Position numbers and translations under genes: made by a program. Shown here in pieces: positions 43,173 to 51,784 of a stretch of 64,000 nucleotides of DNA (its first letter is position 1; each line of letters starts with the position of its first letter). This DNA comes from Flavobacterium jumunjinense. Its GTDB lineage: Bacteria; Bacteroidota; Bacteroidia; Flavobacteriales; Flavobacteriaceae. The stretch is from NCBI RefSeq assembly GCF_021650975.2, contig NZ_CP091285.1:4402001-4466000 (forward strand). Reading direction: 5' to 3'. Below the pieces are notes generated by a model that did no database searches, was not told the DNA's origin, and was given only the letters and a program-made list of their open reading frames with translations.

Positions 43173-43565
43173 ATGAATTTAGAAAGCCCAAAAGTTAGCC
43201 TAGATAAATCATCTGAATATCTATTTAACGCATTAACAGACGTTAAGAATTTTGAAAAATTAATGCCTGATAATATTGCAAAGTTTGAAGTAATTGATGA
43301 AAATTGCTTTGAATTTGGATTAAAAGGTATGCCAGAAATTAAATTAGTAAAGAAGGAAGCTATTCCTAATTCTAAAATTGTATTGGGTGCTGCTTCCAGT
43401 AAATTACCTTTTACATTAATTGCAAACATTACAGAAATTGAAGCTAACAAAACTGATGTGCAATTATCATTTGACGGAGAATTTAACCCAATGATGGCAA
43501 TGATGATCAAAGGTCCAATTGGAAAATTTATTGAAACTTTAGCAAGCAATATGCACAAATTATAA
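43173..43565 (+). CDS. SRPBCC-family (START-like) protein
   Basis: The 130-residue protein starts MNLESPKVSLDKSSEYLFNA, followed by LTDVKNFEKLMPD and ends with FDGEFNPMMAMMIKGPIGKF, then a C-terminal helix. This is the helix-grip fold of small SRPBCC proteins with a hydrophobic pocket. Ligand unknown. The longer frame from 43140 overlaps pyrE and adds MLKFNTRKIYK, which is not family-like, so I use the ATG at 43173. Probably co-transcribed with pyrE. Confidence 0.8.
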   Translation: MNLESPKVSLDKSSEYLFNALTDVKNFEKLMPDNIAKFEVIDENCFEFGLKGMPEIKLVKKEAIPNSKIVLGAASSKLPFTLIANITEIEANKTDVQLSFDGEFNPMMAMMIKGPIGKFIETLASNMHKL

Positions 43566-43587
43566 ATCAAATATTTTGATTCTAACT

Positions 43588-43610
43588 AAACTCCTATTCT
43601 GTAGGAGTTT
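43588..43610 (+). terminator. terminator after the pyrE-SRPBCC pair
   Basis: AAACTCCTA (43588-43596) pairs with TAGGAGTTT (43602-43610), loop TTCTG, followed by TTTTT. Confidence 0.85.
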
Positions 43611-43620
43611 TTTTTATGTT

Positions 43621-43628
43621 TATATTTG
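43621..43628 (+). promoter_or_regulatory. -7 box for the TauE gene
   Basis: TATATTTG fits TAnnTTTG and lies 15 bases before ATG 43643. It is downstream of the other possible start at 43616, which it rules out. Confidence 0.5.
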
Positions 43629-43642
43629 AAAAAATAAATGGA

Positions 43643-44377
43643 ATGTTTCAAAAAATAAGTATCTTCTTTTTAATCTTATCACTGTTTGCCGAAATTATTG
43701 GCACAATTGGTGGCTTTGGCTCTTCTGTCTTTTTCGTTCCAATTGCGAGTTTCTTTTTTGATTTCCAATCTGTATTAGGACTAACAGCAATTTTTCACCT
43801 ATCTAGTAACATTAGTAAAATAGCACTTTTCAGAAAAGGTTTGAATAAAAAACTACTTATAAACATTGGAATCCCTTCAGTTGTTTTTGTTATTATTGGC
43901 GGTTTTTTATCCAATTATATTAAAACTAATTTATTCCAAGTTATTCTAGGTGTATTTCTAATTCTTTTCAGCTTATTATTTCTAATTAAAAAGAAATTAA
44001 TAATTAAGCCAAATCTAAAAGAATCATTAATTGGAGGTTCATTATCTGGATTTACTGCTGGGTTACTTGGAACAGGTGGAGCAATTAGAGGTGTTACTAT
44101 GGCTGCTTTTAATCTGGAGAAAAGTGTATTTATTGCTACTTCTGCTGCAATAGATTTCGCAATAGATTTTACACGAACAATTGTTTATTTTAAAAACGGT
44201 TACATTCATCAACACGACTTAATTTATATTCCGTTTCTGATCCTTATTGGATTAATTGGCACATACATTGGTAAATATATTCTTCAATTTATACCACAAG
44301 ATAAATTCAAACAAACATCCTTACTTCTTATTTTATTGATTGGAATTACGACTCTTATTCAATTTTTATTTAAATAA
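43643..44377 (+). CDS. TauE/SafE-family membrane transporter
   Basis: Probable anion exporter (sulfite or sulfoacetate type) with about eight membrane segments in 244 residues. The start IGTIGGFGSSVFFVPI and the repeat SGFTAGLLGTGGAIRGVTMA are the two glycine-rich half motifs of the family. I use the ATG at 43643 because the upstream ATG at 43616 lies between the terminator and the -7 box and could not be on the transcript. The gene is monocistronic; the TetR operon after it has its own promoter region. Confidence 0.85.
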   Translation: MFQKISIFFLILSLFAEIIGTIGGFGSSVFFVPIASFFFDFQSVLGLTAIFHLSSNISKIALFRKGLNKKLLINIGIPSVVFVIIGGFLSNYIKTNLFQVILGVFLILFSLLFLIKKKLIIKPNLKESLIGGSLSGFTAGLLGTGGAIRGVTMAAFNLEKSVFIATSAAIDFAIDFTRTIVYFKNGYIHQHDLIYIPFLILIGLIGTYIGKYILQFIPQDKFKQTSLLLILLIGITTLIQFLFK

Positions 44378-44457
44378 AATGGTCGCAATTTATACCCTAA
44401 AAATGACTAAATTTATATAATCTCTTATTATTTACATAAAAATGACTAATTTATATT

Positions 44458-44506
44458 TTGTTTAACATATTCAACACATAAGTTAAACAATAATTTCGTA
44501 ATTTTG
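44458..44506 (+). promoter_or_regulatory. operator-like inverted repeat and -7 box of the TetR operon
   Basis: TTGTTTAAC (44458-44466), 15-base spacer, GTTAAACAA (44482-44490): a perfect 9-bp inverted repeat of 33 bases total, typical for a TetR dimer pair. TAATTTTG (44499-44506) is a -7 box match 16 bases before the ATG. The repeat therefore spans the -33 region, consistent with repression. Upstream, AAAAATGACTAA occurs twice (about 44399 and 44440). Confidence 0.6.
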
Positions 44507-44522
44507 AAATAAACATAAAATA

Positions 44523-45176
44523 ATGGCAAAGAAAGTAACAATAACAAAAGAGTTTTTAATGAATGAATATTCGAAATTCATTTTAGAAAACGCTAAGAAA
44601 CCTCATACTATTTTTCACTTTTGTCAACATCTAAAAATAGAAGAAAAGGATTTTTATCAATTCTTTCCAAGTTTTGAAAAAATTGAAGAACAAGTTTTTG
44701 ATAATTTTTTCGAAAACACCATCGAATTACTCCATAAAAGTGATGAATACTCTAATTATGATGCAAAAACTAAACTATTAAGCTTCTACTTTACCTATTT
44801 TGAATTAATGACAGCTAATAGAAGTTTAGTTTTATATTTATTAGAAACGGATAAAATGAAGCTTCAAAACTTAAAGAAATTAGCCTCTTTCCGAATTCAT
44901 TTTAAACAATTTATTGATAGTTTAAATATTAAAACATTCGAAATTCCACAAGAAACGATTCAGAAAATTCAAGAGAAAAGTGTATCAGAAGCTTCATGGA
45001 TTCAGTTTTTAATGACATTAAAATTTTGGATAGACGATACATCACCTTCTTTTGAAAAAACAGATGTCTTTATAGAAAAATCAATCCATGCTAGTTTCGA
45101 TTTATTAGATTTATCACCCATTAAAAACATAATTGATTTTGGAAAATTCCTTTGGAATGAAAAAGTAAAAATGTAA
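44523..45176 (+). CDS. TetR-family transcriptional regulator
   Basis: The 217-residue protein has an N-terminal three-helix DNA-binding domain (about 5-50; FLMNEYSKFILENAKKPHTI, then FCQHLKIEEKDFYQFFPSFE). The helix-turn-helix is less canonical than most, but the 'LxIxExxFYxFFxSFExIE' pattern is typical of flavobacterial TetR proteins in front of AarF genes, to my knowledge. The C-terminal part would be the ligand and dimer domain. One base separates it from the AarF-like gene, so it opens a four-gene operon. A perfect inverted repeat lies just upstream. Confidence 0.8.
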   Translation: MAKKVTITKEFLMNEYSKFILENAKKPHTIFHFCQHLKIEEKDFYQFFPSFEKIEEQVFDNFFENTIELLHKSDEYSNYDAKTKLLSFYFTYFELMTANRSLVLYLLETDKMKLQNLKKLASFRIHFKQFIDSLNIKTFEIPQETIQKIQEKSVSEASWIQFLMTLKFWIDDTSPSFEKTDVFIEKSIHASFDLLDLSPIKNIIDFGKFLWNEKVKM

Positions 45177-45177
45177 T

Positions 45178-46488
45178 ATGAAAAGATTAGATAGTATTCC
45201 GACATCAAAAATCCAACGCGCTTCTAAATTATTACAAACTGGAGCAAAAGTTGGCGTAAATTATTTGAAATATTATGGTGACAAAATCACAAAAAGCGAA
45301 GAGGAAGCCAAAGAAAACCTAAATCTTTCGAATGCTGAAGATATTTACGATGGTCTAAAACAAATGAAAGGAAGTGCCTTAAAAGTAGCACAAATGCTAA
45401 GTATGGAAAAAAGTATACTTCCAAGAGCTTATGTAGAAAAGTTCTCACTATCTCAATTCTCTGTACCACCACTATCGGCACCTTTAGTTCAAAAAACCTT
45501 TAAAAATTATTTTGGAAAAACTCCGAATGAAATTTTTGATACTTTTAATCTGGAATCTATAAATGCAGCAAGTATTGGACAAGTACATCAAGCAGAAGTA
45601 GATGGAAAAAAGTTAGCAGTAAAAATTCAATATCCTGGAATTGCAGAAAGTATTTCTTCCGATTTAGCTTTGGTAAAACCTATAGCCATAAAAATGTTTA
45701 ACATTAAAGGTAAGGATTCTGATAAATATTTCAAAGAAGTAGAAAATAAATTAATTGAAGAAACTGATTATTTGAATGAGCTAAAGCAAAGTAAAGCGAT
45801 CGCTGAAGCATGTAAGCATTTACCCAATATACAATTTCCAAAGTATTATGAAGAATACTCTTCTAATAGGATTATTACTATGGATTGGATGACAGGTAAA
45901 CATTTATCTGAGTTTACAGAAGCAAATACTGATGTAGAAAAATCTAATAAAATTGGACAAGCACTTTGGGATTTCTATATGTATCAGATTCATGTTATTA
46001 AAAAAGTGCATGCAGATCCTCATCCTGGGAATTTCTTAGTTGACAATGAATACCAGTTAATTGCACTCGATTTTGGTTGCATGAAAGAAGTTCCAAATGA
46101 TTTCTATATTCCGTATTTTGAATTAGCAAAAAAAGAAAATATAAATGATGAAGCTTTTTTTAAAACAAAATTATATGAGTTAGAAATTATAAAAGAAAGT
46201 GATACTCCAGAAGAAAAGAAATTTTTCACTGCTTTATTTCATGAAATGTTAAGCCTATTTACACAACCTTTTCATTCTGATGTTTTTGATTTTTCTGATG
46301 CTGATTTTTTTGGAAAGATTGCAGAACTAGGCGAACGTTATTCTAAAAGTTCAGAATTAAGAAACATGAATGGAAACCGAGGTTCTAAACATTTCATCTA
46401 TATCAATAGAACTTTCTTTGGCTTATATAATTTAATGCACGATATAAAAGCAACAAACATTAAGATAAATAACTACACTAATTTATAA
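45178..46488 (+). CDS. AarF/UbiB/ABC1-family atypical kinase
   Basis: The 436-residue protein has the ABC1 hallmark KxGQ-like segment GSALKVAQMLSMEKSILPRA, the modified glycine-rich loop ASIGQVHQAEVDGKKLAVKI with the ATP lysine, the catalytic HADPHPGNFLV and the metal-binding ALDFGCMKE. In other bacteria UbiB supports ubiquinone synthesis; Bacteroidetes use menaquinone, so the role here is likely isoprenoid-lipid handling in general. There is no clear C-terminal membrane helix. Operon with the TetR gene before it and the unknown gene after it (0 bases). Confidence 0.9.
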   Translation: MKRLDSIPTSKIQRASKLLQTGAKVGVNYLKYYGDKITKSEEEAKENLNLSNAEDIYDGLKQMKGSALKVAQMLSMEKSILPRAYVEKFSLSQFSVPPLSAPLVQKTFKNYFGKTPNEIFDTFNLESINAASIGQVHQAEVDGKKLAVKIQYPGIAESISSDLALVKPIAIKMFNIKGKDSDKYFKEVENKLIEETDYLNELKQSKAIAEACKHLPNIQFPKYYEEYSSNRIITMDWMTGKHLSEFTEANTDVEKSNKIGQALWDFYMYQIHVIKKVHADPHPGNFLVDNEYQLIALDFGCMKEVPNDFYIPYFELAKKENINDEAFFKTKLYELEIIKESDTPEEKKFFTALFHEMLSLFTQPFHSDVFDFSDADFFGKIAELGERYSKSSELRNMNGNRGSKHFIYINRTFFGLYNLMHDIKATNIKINNYTNL

Positions 46489-46908
46489 ATGTTATTCAAC
46501 ACAACATATATAGACAATGAAATTACTAGAAAAATAGATTCTATTTTAGGCAAGCCTTATTCTTTCTTGAAATCGATACAATTAAATGGAACTGGTTCGC
46601 ATAGAATGATGATTACAGAAGTTTGTGAGCCTTTTAAAAACCTACTTAACACAATTGACATTAATTATTGTTCTGTAGAACTTAGACCGAAAGGGATTTT
46701 GTTTCACATTAATAAAGGTTTGCAAAATTTTTCATGGGCTATTCCTTATTATCAATTGGCAATATTCAAATCTGACACTTTAAGTTTTCATTCTAATGGT
46801 AATTTTATTAAAGTGAACAATAAACATTTAGCAAAAAAGAATATAAAGTTTATTACAAAAATAATAGAGCATAAAAATAAGTTTTTAACACACTATGACG
46901 AAACCTGA
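46489..46908 (+). CDS. unknown protein of the TetR-AarF operon
   Basis: The 139-residue soluble protein follows the AarF gene without a gap (TAAATG) and overlaps the next gene by 14 bases, so it is firmly part of the operon. It has no signal peptide or membrane segments. Its middle reads VELRPKGILFHINKGLQNFS, then WAIPYYQLAIF. I do not recognise the family; co-occurrence with AarF suggests a shared pathway. Confidence 0.65.
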   Translation: MLFNTTYIDNEITRKIDSILGKPYSFLKSIQLNGTGSHRMMITEVCEPFKNLLNTIDINYCSVELRPKGILFHINKGLQNFSWAIPYYQLAIFKSDTLSFHSNGNFIKVNNKHLAKKNIKFITKIIEHKNKFLTHYDET

Positions 46909-47176
46909 ATTAACTGCACTAGAGATAGACAGAGTTATCGAAATGGCATGGGAAGACCGAACACCTTTCGAAGCTATAAAATTTCAATTTGGCTTAACCG
47001 AAATGGAGACAAAATCTTTAATGCGCACAGAATTAAAGCGTTCAAGCTATGAATTATGGCGAAAAAGAGTCACCAACAGAAAAACAAAGCATGAAAAACT
47101 ACGTGTTTTTTCCGAAGGAAGATTCAAATGTAAACTTCAAAGACAAATTACTAATAATAAAATTTCAAAAAGATAA
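46895..47176 (+). CDS. DUF2805 (TIGR03643-type) protein
   Basis: A basic 93-residue protein beginning MTKPELTALEIDRVIEMAWE, followed by DRTPFEAIKFQFGL, the conserved start of the DUF2805/TIGR03643 family. LMRTELKRSSYELWRKRV follows. Helices in this arrangement suggest a small DNA-binding-like fold, but function is not established. It ends the operon and is followed by a strong terminator. Confidence 0.82.
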   Translation: MTKPELTALEIDRVIEMAWEDRTPFEAIKFQFGLTEMETKSLMRTELKRSSYELWRKRVTNRKTKHEKLRVFSEGRFKCKLQRQITNNKISKR

Positions 47177-47183
47177 CACATAA

Positions 47184-47211
47184 AAAAAGCCTTGCAAATG
47201 CAAGGCTTTTT
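47184..47211. terminator. strong bidirectional terminator
   Basis: AAAAAGCCTTGCA (47184-47196) pairs with TGCAAGGCTTTTT (47199-47211). It separates the TetR-AarF operon from the convergent sucC gene. Confidence 0.9.
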
Positions 47212-47236
47212 AGTATATCTATTCTCTATTTCTTCA

Positions 47237-48433
47237 TTATTTAGATAATGCAGCTTTTACTTGATCTGCAGCTTCTTGAAACTGAACAGCAGATAAAATT
47301 GGCATACCAGAATTATCAATTAATTCTTTAGCAATTTCTGCGTTTGTTCCTTGTAATCTAACGATAATTGGCACTTTAATTGCATCACCCATATTTTTAT
47401 AAGCATCAACAACTCCTTGAGCAACTCTATCACAACGAACAATTCCTCCGAAAATGTTAATTAAAATAGCTTTTACGTTTGGATCTTTTAAGATAATACG
47501 GAAAGCTGTTTCAACACGTTTAGCATCAGCAGTTCCACCTACATCTAGGAAGTTAGCTGGTTCAAAACCTGCATATTTAATTAAATCCATAGTTGCCATT
47601 GCAAGACCTGCTCCGTTAACCATACATCCAACTGTACCATCTAAATCTACGTAGTTTAATCCTACTTCTTTAGCTTCAACTTCGATTGGATTTTCTTCAC
47701 GAACATCACGTAATTCAGCTAAGTCTTTATGACGGAATAATGCGTTTTCATCTAAATCAACTTTAGCATCAACAGCAATAATTTTATCATCAGACGTTTT
47801 TAATACTGGATTGATTTCAAACATTGAAGCATCAGAACCAATATATGCTTTGTATAATGCATCAACAAATTTTACCATTTCTTTGAAAGCATTTCCAGAA
47901 AGACCTAAGTTAAAAGCAATTCTTCTTGCTTGAAAACCTTGAAGTCCAACAGCTGGATCAATTTCTTCAGTAAAAATTAAATGAGGTGTGTTTTCTGCAA
48001 CTTCTTCAATATCCATTCCACCTTCTGTAGAATACATAATCATATTTCTTGCTTTACCTCTGTTTAATAATACAGACATGTAAAATTCTGAAGTTTCACT
48101 TTCACCTGGATAATAAACATCTTCAGCAACTAATACTTTATGCACTCTTTTTCCTGTTGGAGGAGTTTGAGGCGTAATTAAATCCATACCAATAATTTGA
48201 CCTGCAATTTCTGCAACTTGATCTAAATTTTTAGCTAATTTAACACCACCACCTTTTCCACGACCACCAGCGTGAATTTGTGCTTTAATTACATGCCATC
48301 CTGTTCCAGTCTCAGCAGTTAATTGTTTTGCAGCAGCTACAGCTTCTTCAGCATTATTAGCAACGTGACCACGTTGAATTCTAACTCCGTAACTTGCTAA
48401 TATTTCTTTACCTTGATATTCGTGTATATTCAT
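47237..48433 (-). CDS. sucC: succinyl-CoA ligase [ADP-forming] beta subunit
   Basis: TCA-cycle enzyme subunit converting succinyl-CoA to succinate with nucleotide phosphorylation. The N-terminus MNIHEYQGKEILASYGVRIQ and the ATP-grasp segment HAGGRGKGGGVKLA are typical, and NIFGGIVRCDRVAQG near the C-terminus is the subunit-interface motif. I start at the ATG at 48433, giving 398 residues; the 12-codon extension begins with GTG. The sucD gene is not adjacent, which is common in this phylum. Confidence 0.96.
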   Translation of the reverse strand: MNIHEYQGKEILASYGVRIQRGHVANNAEEAVAAAKQLTAETGTGWHVIKAQIHAGGRGKGGGVKLAKNLDQVAEIAGQIIGMDLITPQTPPTGKRVHKVLVAEDVYYPGESETSEFYMSVLLNRGKARNMIMYSTEGGMDIEEVAENTPHLIFTEEIDPAVGLQGFQARRIAFNLGLSGNAFKEMVKFVDALYKAYIGSDASMFEINPVLKTSDDKIIAVDAKVDLDENALFRHKDLAELRDVREENPIEVEAKEVGLNYVDLDGTVGCMVNGAGLAMATMDLIKYAGFEPANFLDVGGTADAKRVETAFRIILKDPNVKAILINIFGGIVRCDRVAQGVVDAYKNMGDAIKVPIIVRLQGTNAEIAKELIDNSGMPILSAVQFQEAADQVKAALSK

Positions 48434-48570
48434 AATATAATAGGTTTTTTTCTTTTTAAAAAGTGCCACAAAAATAAGAAACTAATTTCTAATTGGCTAA
48501 CAATTTTTATTATTATTTAACTTTTTAAGTAATCTAATTCATGAGCTATAAAAAAACAGAAACACAAGAT

Positions 48571-48622
48571 TGTTACAATTATAACATAATGTTATTTTTT
48601 GTTTTATTCCGTTATATATTTG
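48571..48622. promoter_or_regulatory. palindromes and -7 box between sucC and lysA
   Basis: Half-sites TGTTA (48571-48575), TAACA (48582-48586) and TGTTA (within 48590-48594) lie in series; ATAACAT-A-ATGTTAT (48581-48595) is a perfect palindrome. TATATTTG (48615-48622) is a -7 match for lysA, though 46 bases from its ATG. Possibly a shared control region for the divergent genes. Confidence 0.4.
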
Positions 48623-48668
48623 ATTTCATAACTTAAAATAATTGTAATTTGCAATAAAATTAATAACA

Positions 48669-49895
48669 ATGAAAAATCAGGATTTATTACAATTAGTAGA
48701 AGAATATGGTTCTCCATTATATGTTTATAATGCAGAGAAAATTGAATCGCAATACAAAAGATTAACAAATGCGTTTTCTAAAGTAGAACAATTTAAGATT
48801 CATTATGCTGTTAAAGCACTTTCTAACCTTTCTATATTAAAAGTAATAAAACAATTAGGTTCTGGTTTAGACACGGTTTCTATAGAAGAGGTACAACTTG
48901 GCTTACATGCTGGTTTTGAACCTAGTGAAATTATGTATACTCCTAATGGTGTTTCGCTTGAAGAAATTGAGACTGTAGCTCAAATGGGTGTACAAATTAA
49001 CATTGATAACCTTTCCGTTTTGGAACAATTCGGAACGAAACATCCAAAAGTACCTGTTTGCGTTAGAATTAACCCTCATGTTATGGCAGGAGGAAATGCA
49101 AATATATCTGTTGGTCATATTGACAGTAAATTTGGTGTTTCTATTCATCAATTACCTCATTTATTGAGAATTATTGAAAATACGAAAATGAACATTAACG
49201 GAATTCACATGCATACTGGTTCTGACATTCTTGATGTGGATGTGTTTTTATATGCTGCTGAAATTTTATTTGAAACGGCTAAAAATTTCAAAGATTTAGA
49301 ATTTATCGATTTTGGTAGTGGTTTTAAAGTACCTTACAAAAAAGGAGATATTGAAACTAATGTTGAAGAATTTGGTAAGAAGTTAACAAAACGATTTTTA
49401 GCTTTCGAAAAAGAATATGGTAGACCTTTAACCTTATGTTTCGAACCTGGAAAGTTTCTTGTTAGTGAAGCAGGTTTCTTCTTAGCAAAAGTGAATGTTG
49501 TGAAACAAACTACTTCTACTGTTTTTGCAGGTATAGATAGTGGTTTTAACCATTTAATTAGACCAATGCTTTATGGATCTCAACACCATATTGAAAACAT
49601 TTCAAATCCAAAAGGAAAAGAACGTTATTATTCGGTAGTTGGATACATTTGTGAAACAGATACTTTTGCTAATAATAGAAGAATTTCTGAAATTCATGAA
49701 GGAGACATTTTAAGCTTTCATAATGCTGGAGCATACTGTTTTTCAATGGCATCAAATTACAATTCGAGAGTGAAGCCAGCAGAAGTATTATGGCTAAATG
49801 GAAAAGGGCACTTAATTAGAGAACGAGAAACATTTGTAGATATTTTGAGAAATCAGGTGGAGATTGAAGCTTTAAAAGAAAAAGCAACAGTATAA
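48669..49895 (+). CDS. lysA: diaminopimelate decarboxylase
   Basis: PLP enzyme for the last step of lysine synthesis. The 408-residue protein has the PLP lysine K49 in IHYAVKALSN, the GIHMHTGSDI region, FIDFGSGFKVPY binding the PLP phosphate, CFEPGKFLVSEAG, and the active-site cysteine in YICETDTFANNR. This set separates it from arginine and ornithine decarboxylases. It ends in a strong terminator shared with the minus-strand TPR gene. Confidence 0.95.
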   Translation: MKNQDLLQLVEEYGSPLYVYNAEKIESQYKRLTNAFSKVEQFKIHYAVKALSNLSILKVIKQLGSGLDTVSIEEVQLGLHAGFEPSEIMYTPNGVSLEEIETVAQMGVQINIDNLSVLEQFGTKHPKVPVCVRINPHVMAGGNANISVGHIDSKFGVSIHQLPHLLRIIENTKMNINGIHMHTGSDILDVDVFLYAAEILFETAKNFKDLEFIDFGSGFKVPYKKGDIETNVEEFGKKLTKRFLAFEKEYGRPLTLCFEPGKFLVSEAGFFLAKVNVVKQTTSTVFAGIDSGFNHLIRPMLYGSQHHIENISNPKGKERYYSVVGYICETDTFANNRRISEIHEGDILSFHNAGAYCFSMASNYNSRVKPAEVLWLNGKGHLIRERETFVDILRNQVEIEALKEKATV

Positions 49896-49902
49896 GCACA
49901 TA

Positions 49903-49932
49903 AAAAAAGCTTCTCTAACGAGAAGCTTTTTT
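49903..49932. terminator. strong bidirectional terminator
   Basis: AAAAAAGCTTCTC (49903-49915) pairs with GAGAAGCTTTTTT (49920-49932), loop TAAC. Its right arm overlaps the last codons of the minus-strand TPR gene. Confidence 0.88.
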
Positions 49933-50512
49933 TAAAGAATCTATTTTATATCTTAAAAAATCCATTTCTTTAATTTGATAGATTTTATTATTGCTTTTTT
50001 TAATTCCTTCAAGTTTCTTTCTAAAATAGAACAAAGCACTATCTTTTTGCTTCATTAAGATAAAACAATCTGCTAAATTATATAGATTATCATCAATAGA
50101 AGAAATTTTAAAATAATGTACCGCAGAATCATATTGTTTCAAGTTTTTAAAACATAATGCTATATTACGATTATCATTCCTTTTTGTTCCAACAAATTCT
50201 GAATAAGGGTTTTCTATTTCCTTATAAAGTTGCAGTGCTTCTTCAAACTTAGCCTGTTTGAATACTGCTAAAGCTTTATATTCTATAAAAAAAGTTTCTT
50301 TTTTATATTTTTTGCTTAGTTTATCTGAAAATAATTCAGCTTGTAGAGGATTTACTTCTATTAAACTGTCTAATTGCCAAGAATATTTATCCATTCTTTG
50401 CTCGTGCAAATACATTGTATCATTTTCAACTGGTTCTCTAGAAAAATTATAACTACTTCTTTTAAAAGTATCTGAAAAAGCTCCAAGACCTAAAAAAAAC
50501 ATGATTGCAATA

Positions 50513-50536
50513 TGTCCCGTCCTGAAATAAGTTGAC
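50513..50536 (+). repeat. left terminal inverted repeat of the IS
   Basis: Starts TGTCCCGTCCTG and continues AAATAAGTTGAC; partner at 51800-51823 read on the minus strand. Four mismatches, at positions 3, 4, 5 and 12. Confidence 0.9.
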
Positions 50537-50552
50537 ATAAAATCGACTTATT

Positions 50553-50945
50553 ATGAATAAATCAGAAAACAGGCCAGCAAAGCGTAGTCAACGCGATTAT
50601 AATCTGGGCTTTAAATTAGCTGTTATTTCTCAAGTAGAAAAAGGCGAACTTACCTATAAGCAAGCTCAAAAGAAGTATGGAATTCAAGGTAGAAGTACAG
50701 TTTTGGTTTGGTTAAGAAAATTTGGTAATTTAGATTGGAGTAACCCCAAGCTTTTGTTTATGGTCAAATCTAAAGAAACTCCAGCCCAAAGCATTAAAAG
50801 ATTAGAGAAAGAATTAGCTGATGAGAAGCTTAAAAACACAGTGCTAAACACCATGATTGATATCTCAGATAGTCAATACGGTACTCAAATTAGAAAAAAG
50901 TTTTCACCCAAACCATCCGACGCATCCAACAAGAAGAAGGCATAA
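50553..50945 (+). CDS. IS3-family OrfA (helix-turn-helix protein)
   Basis: The 130-residue product has a helix-turn-helix (about 15-60; RDYNLGFKLAVISQVEKGEL, YGIQGRSTVLVWLRKFG) and a leucine-zipper-like segment after residue 88 (IKRLEKELADEKLKNTVL). It binds the element's ends and regulates transposition. A slippery A-AAA-AAG at 50894-50900 in its reading frame allows fusion to OrfB. Confidence 0.92.
   Translation: MNKSENRPAKRSQRDYNLGFKLAVISQVEKGELTYKQAQKKYGIQGRSTVLVWLRKFGNLDWSNPKLLFMVKSKETPAQSIKRLEKELADEKLKNTVLNTMIDISDSQYGTQIRKKFSPKPSDASNKKKA
50894..50900 (+). other. programmed -1 frameshift site of the IS
   Basis: AAAAAAG lies as A-AAA-AAG in the OrfA frame (codons 50895-50897 and 50898-50900). 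After a -1 slip the frame reads VFTQTIRRIQQEEGISMSRT without a stop into OrfB, giving the OrfAB transposase known for IS3 elements. Confidence 0.8.
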
Positions 50946-50947
50946 GT

Positions 50948-51784
50948 ATGTCCAGAACTTGTAGATTGTTTGGGGTAAGCCGACAAGCTATTTATCAGCA
51001 GGAAGCACGTTGTTTAGAACGAGAGAAAGAATTATTAATAGTAAAGCAACTCGTTGAAAAACAAAGAAGAATTATGCCTCGATTAGGCACAAGAAAACTT
51101 TATTTTTTACTAGAACAATCTTTTGTTGAAAATAGAATTAAAATCGGGAGAGATGCATTTTTTGCTTATTTGAAAAGAGAAAAAATGCTAGTTAAACCAA
51201 TGAAAAATTACACAAAAACCACCTTTTCTAAACACTGGTTACGTAAGTACCCCAATTTATTTAAAGATATCGATATCAACAGAATAGAACAGGTTTTTGT
51301 TAGTGACATAACTTATATAAAATCTAATAAAAGAACTCATTATCTATCATTAGTTACAGATGTTTTTAGCAGAAAAATAGTTGGTTATCATTTGAGTGAT
51401 GACATGAGTGCAGAAAGTGTGGTTAAGGCCTTAAGAATGGCAGTAAAAAACAGAAAAACAAACCTTCAATTAATACATCACTCAGACAGAGGTTTACAAT
51501 ATTGTTCTAAAATTTATCAAAATGAATTAACCAAAAATAATATTATTGCTTCTATGACCGATGGCTATGATTGTTATCAAAATGCTCTAGCGGAAAGAAT
51601 AAATGGTATTCTAAAACAAGAATTCCTCATATACAAATGTAAATCAGGTGATGAACTTAACCTTTTAGTTAGAGAGTCTGTGGAATGCTATAATAGTAAA
51701 AGACCTCATTTGAGTTTAAATATGAAAACACCTAACTTTGTATATGAAAAAACCAGTGAAGTTAACTTCACTGGTTTTAATTAA
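50948..51784 (+). CDS. IS3-family OrfB (DDE transposase)
   Basis: The 278 residues contain an HTH_21-like N-terminal part (SRTCRLFGVSRQAIYQQ, then RIMPRLGTRKLYFLL) and an rve integrase core. Catalytic residues are D120 in FVSDITYIKS, D180 in IHHSDRGLQY and E216 in NALAERINGILKQEF, spaced DD(35)E. The frame is -1 to OrfA and begins 2 bases after its stop; the ATG at 50948 is probably less used than the frameshift. A perfect 30-bp palindrome (51749-51778) within the last codons may act as terminator. Confidence 0.95.
   Translation: MSRTCRLFGVSRQAIYQQEARCLEREKELLIVKQLVEKQRRIMPRLGTRKLYFLLEQSFVENRIKIGRDAFFAYLKREKMLVKPMKNYTKTTFSKHWLRKYPNLFKDIDINRIEQVFVSDITYIKSNKRTHYLSLVTDVFSRKIVGYHLSDDMSAESVVKALRMAVKNRKTNLQLIHHSDRGLQYCSKIYQNELTKNNIIASMTDGYDCYQNALAERINGILKQEFLIYKCKSGDELNLLVRESVECYNSKRPHLSLNMKTPNFVYEKTSEVNFTGFN
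51749..51778 (+). terminator. palindromic terminator inside the end of OrfB
   Basis: Perfect 15-bp arms: AAAACCAGTGAAGTT and AACTTCACTGGTTTT. It overlaps the last ten codons of the transposase and would stop transcription inside the element. Confidence 0.7.

Noticed and set aside
43616..43642. Upstream ATG for the TauE gene
   Set aside because: It lies between the preceding terminator and the -7 box, so it would not be on the transcript.
51749..51778. Perfect 30-bp palindrome as an attachment site
   Set aside because: It lies within the transposase reading frame end and has terminator form; the element's true ends are the TG/CA inverted repeats.
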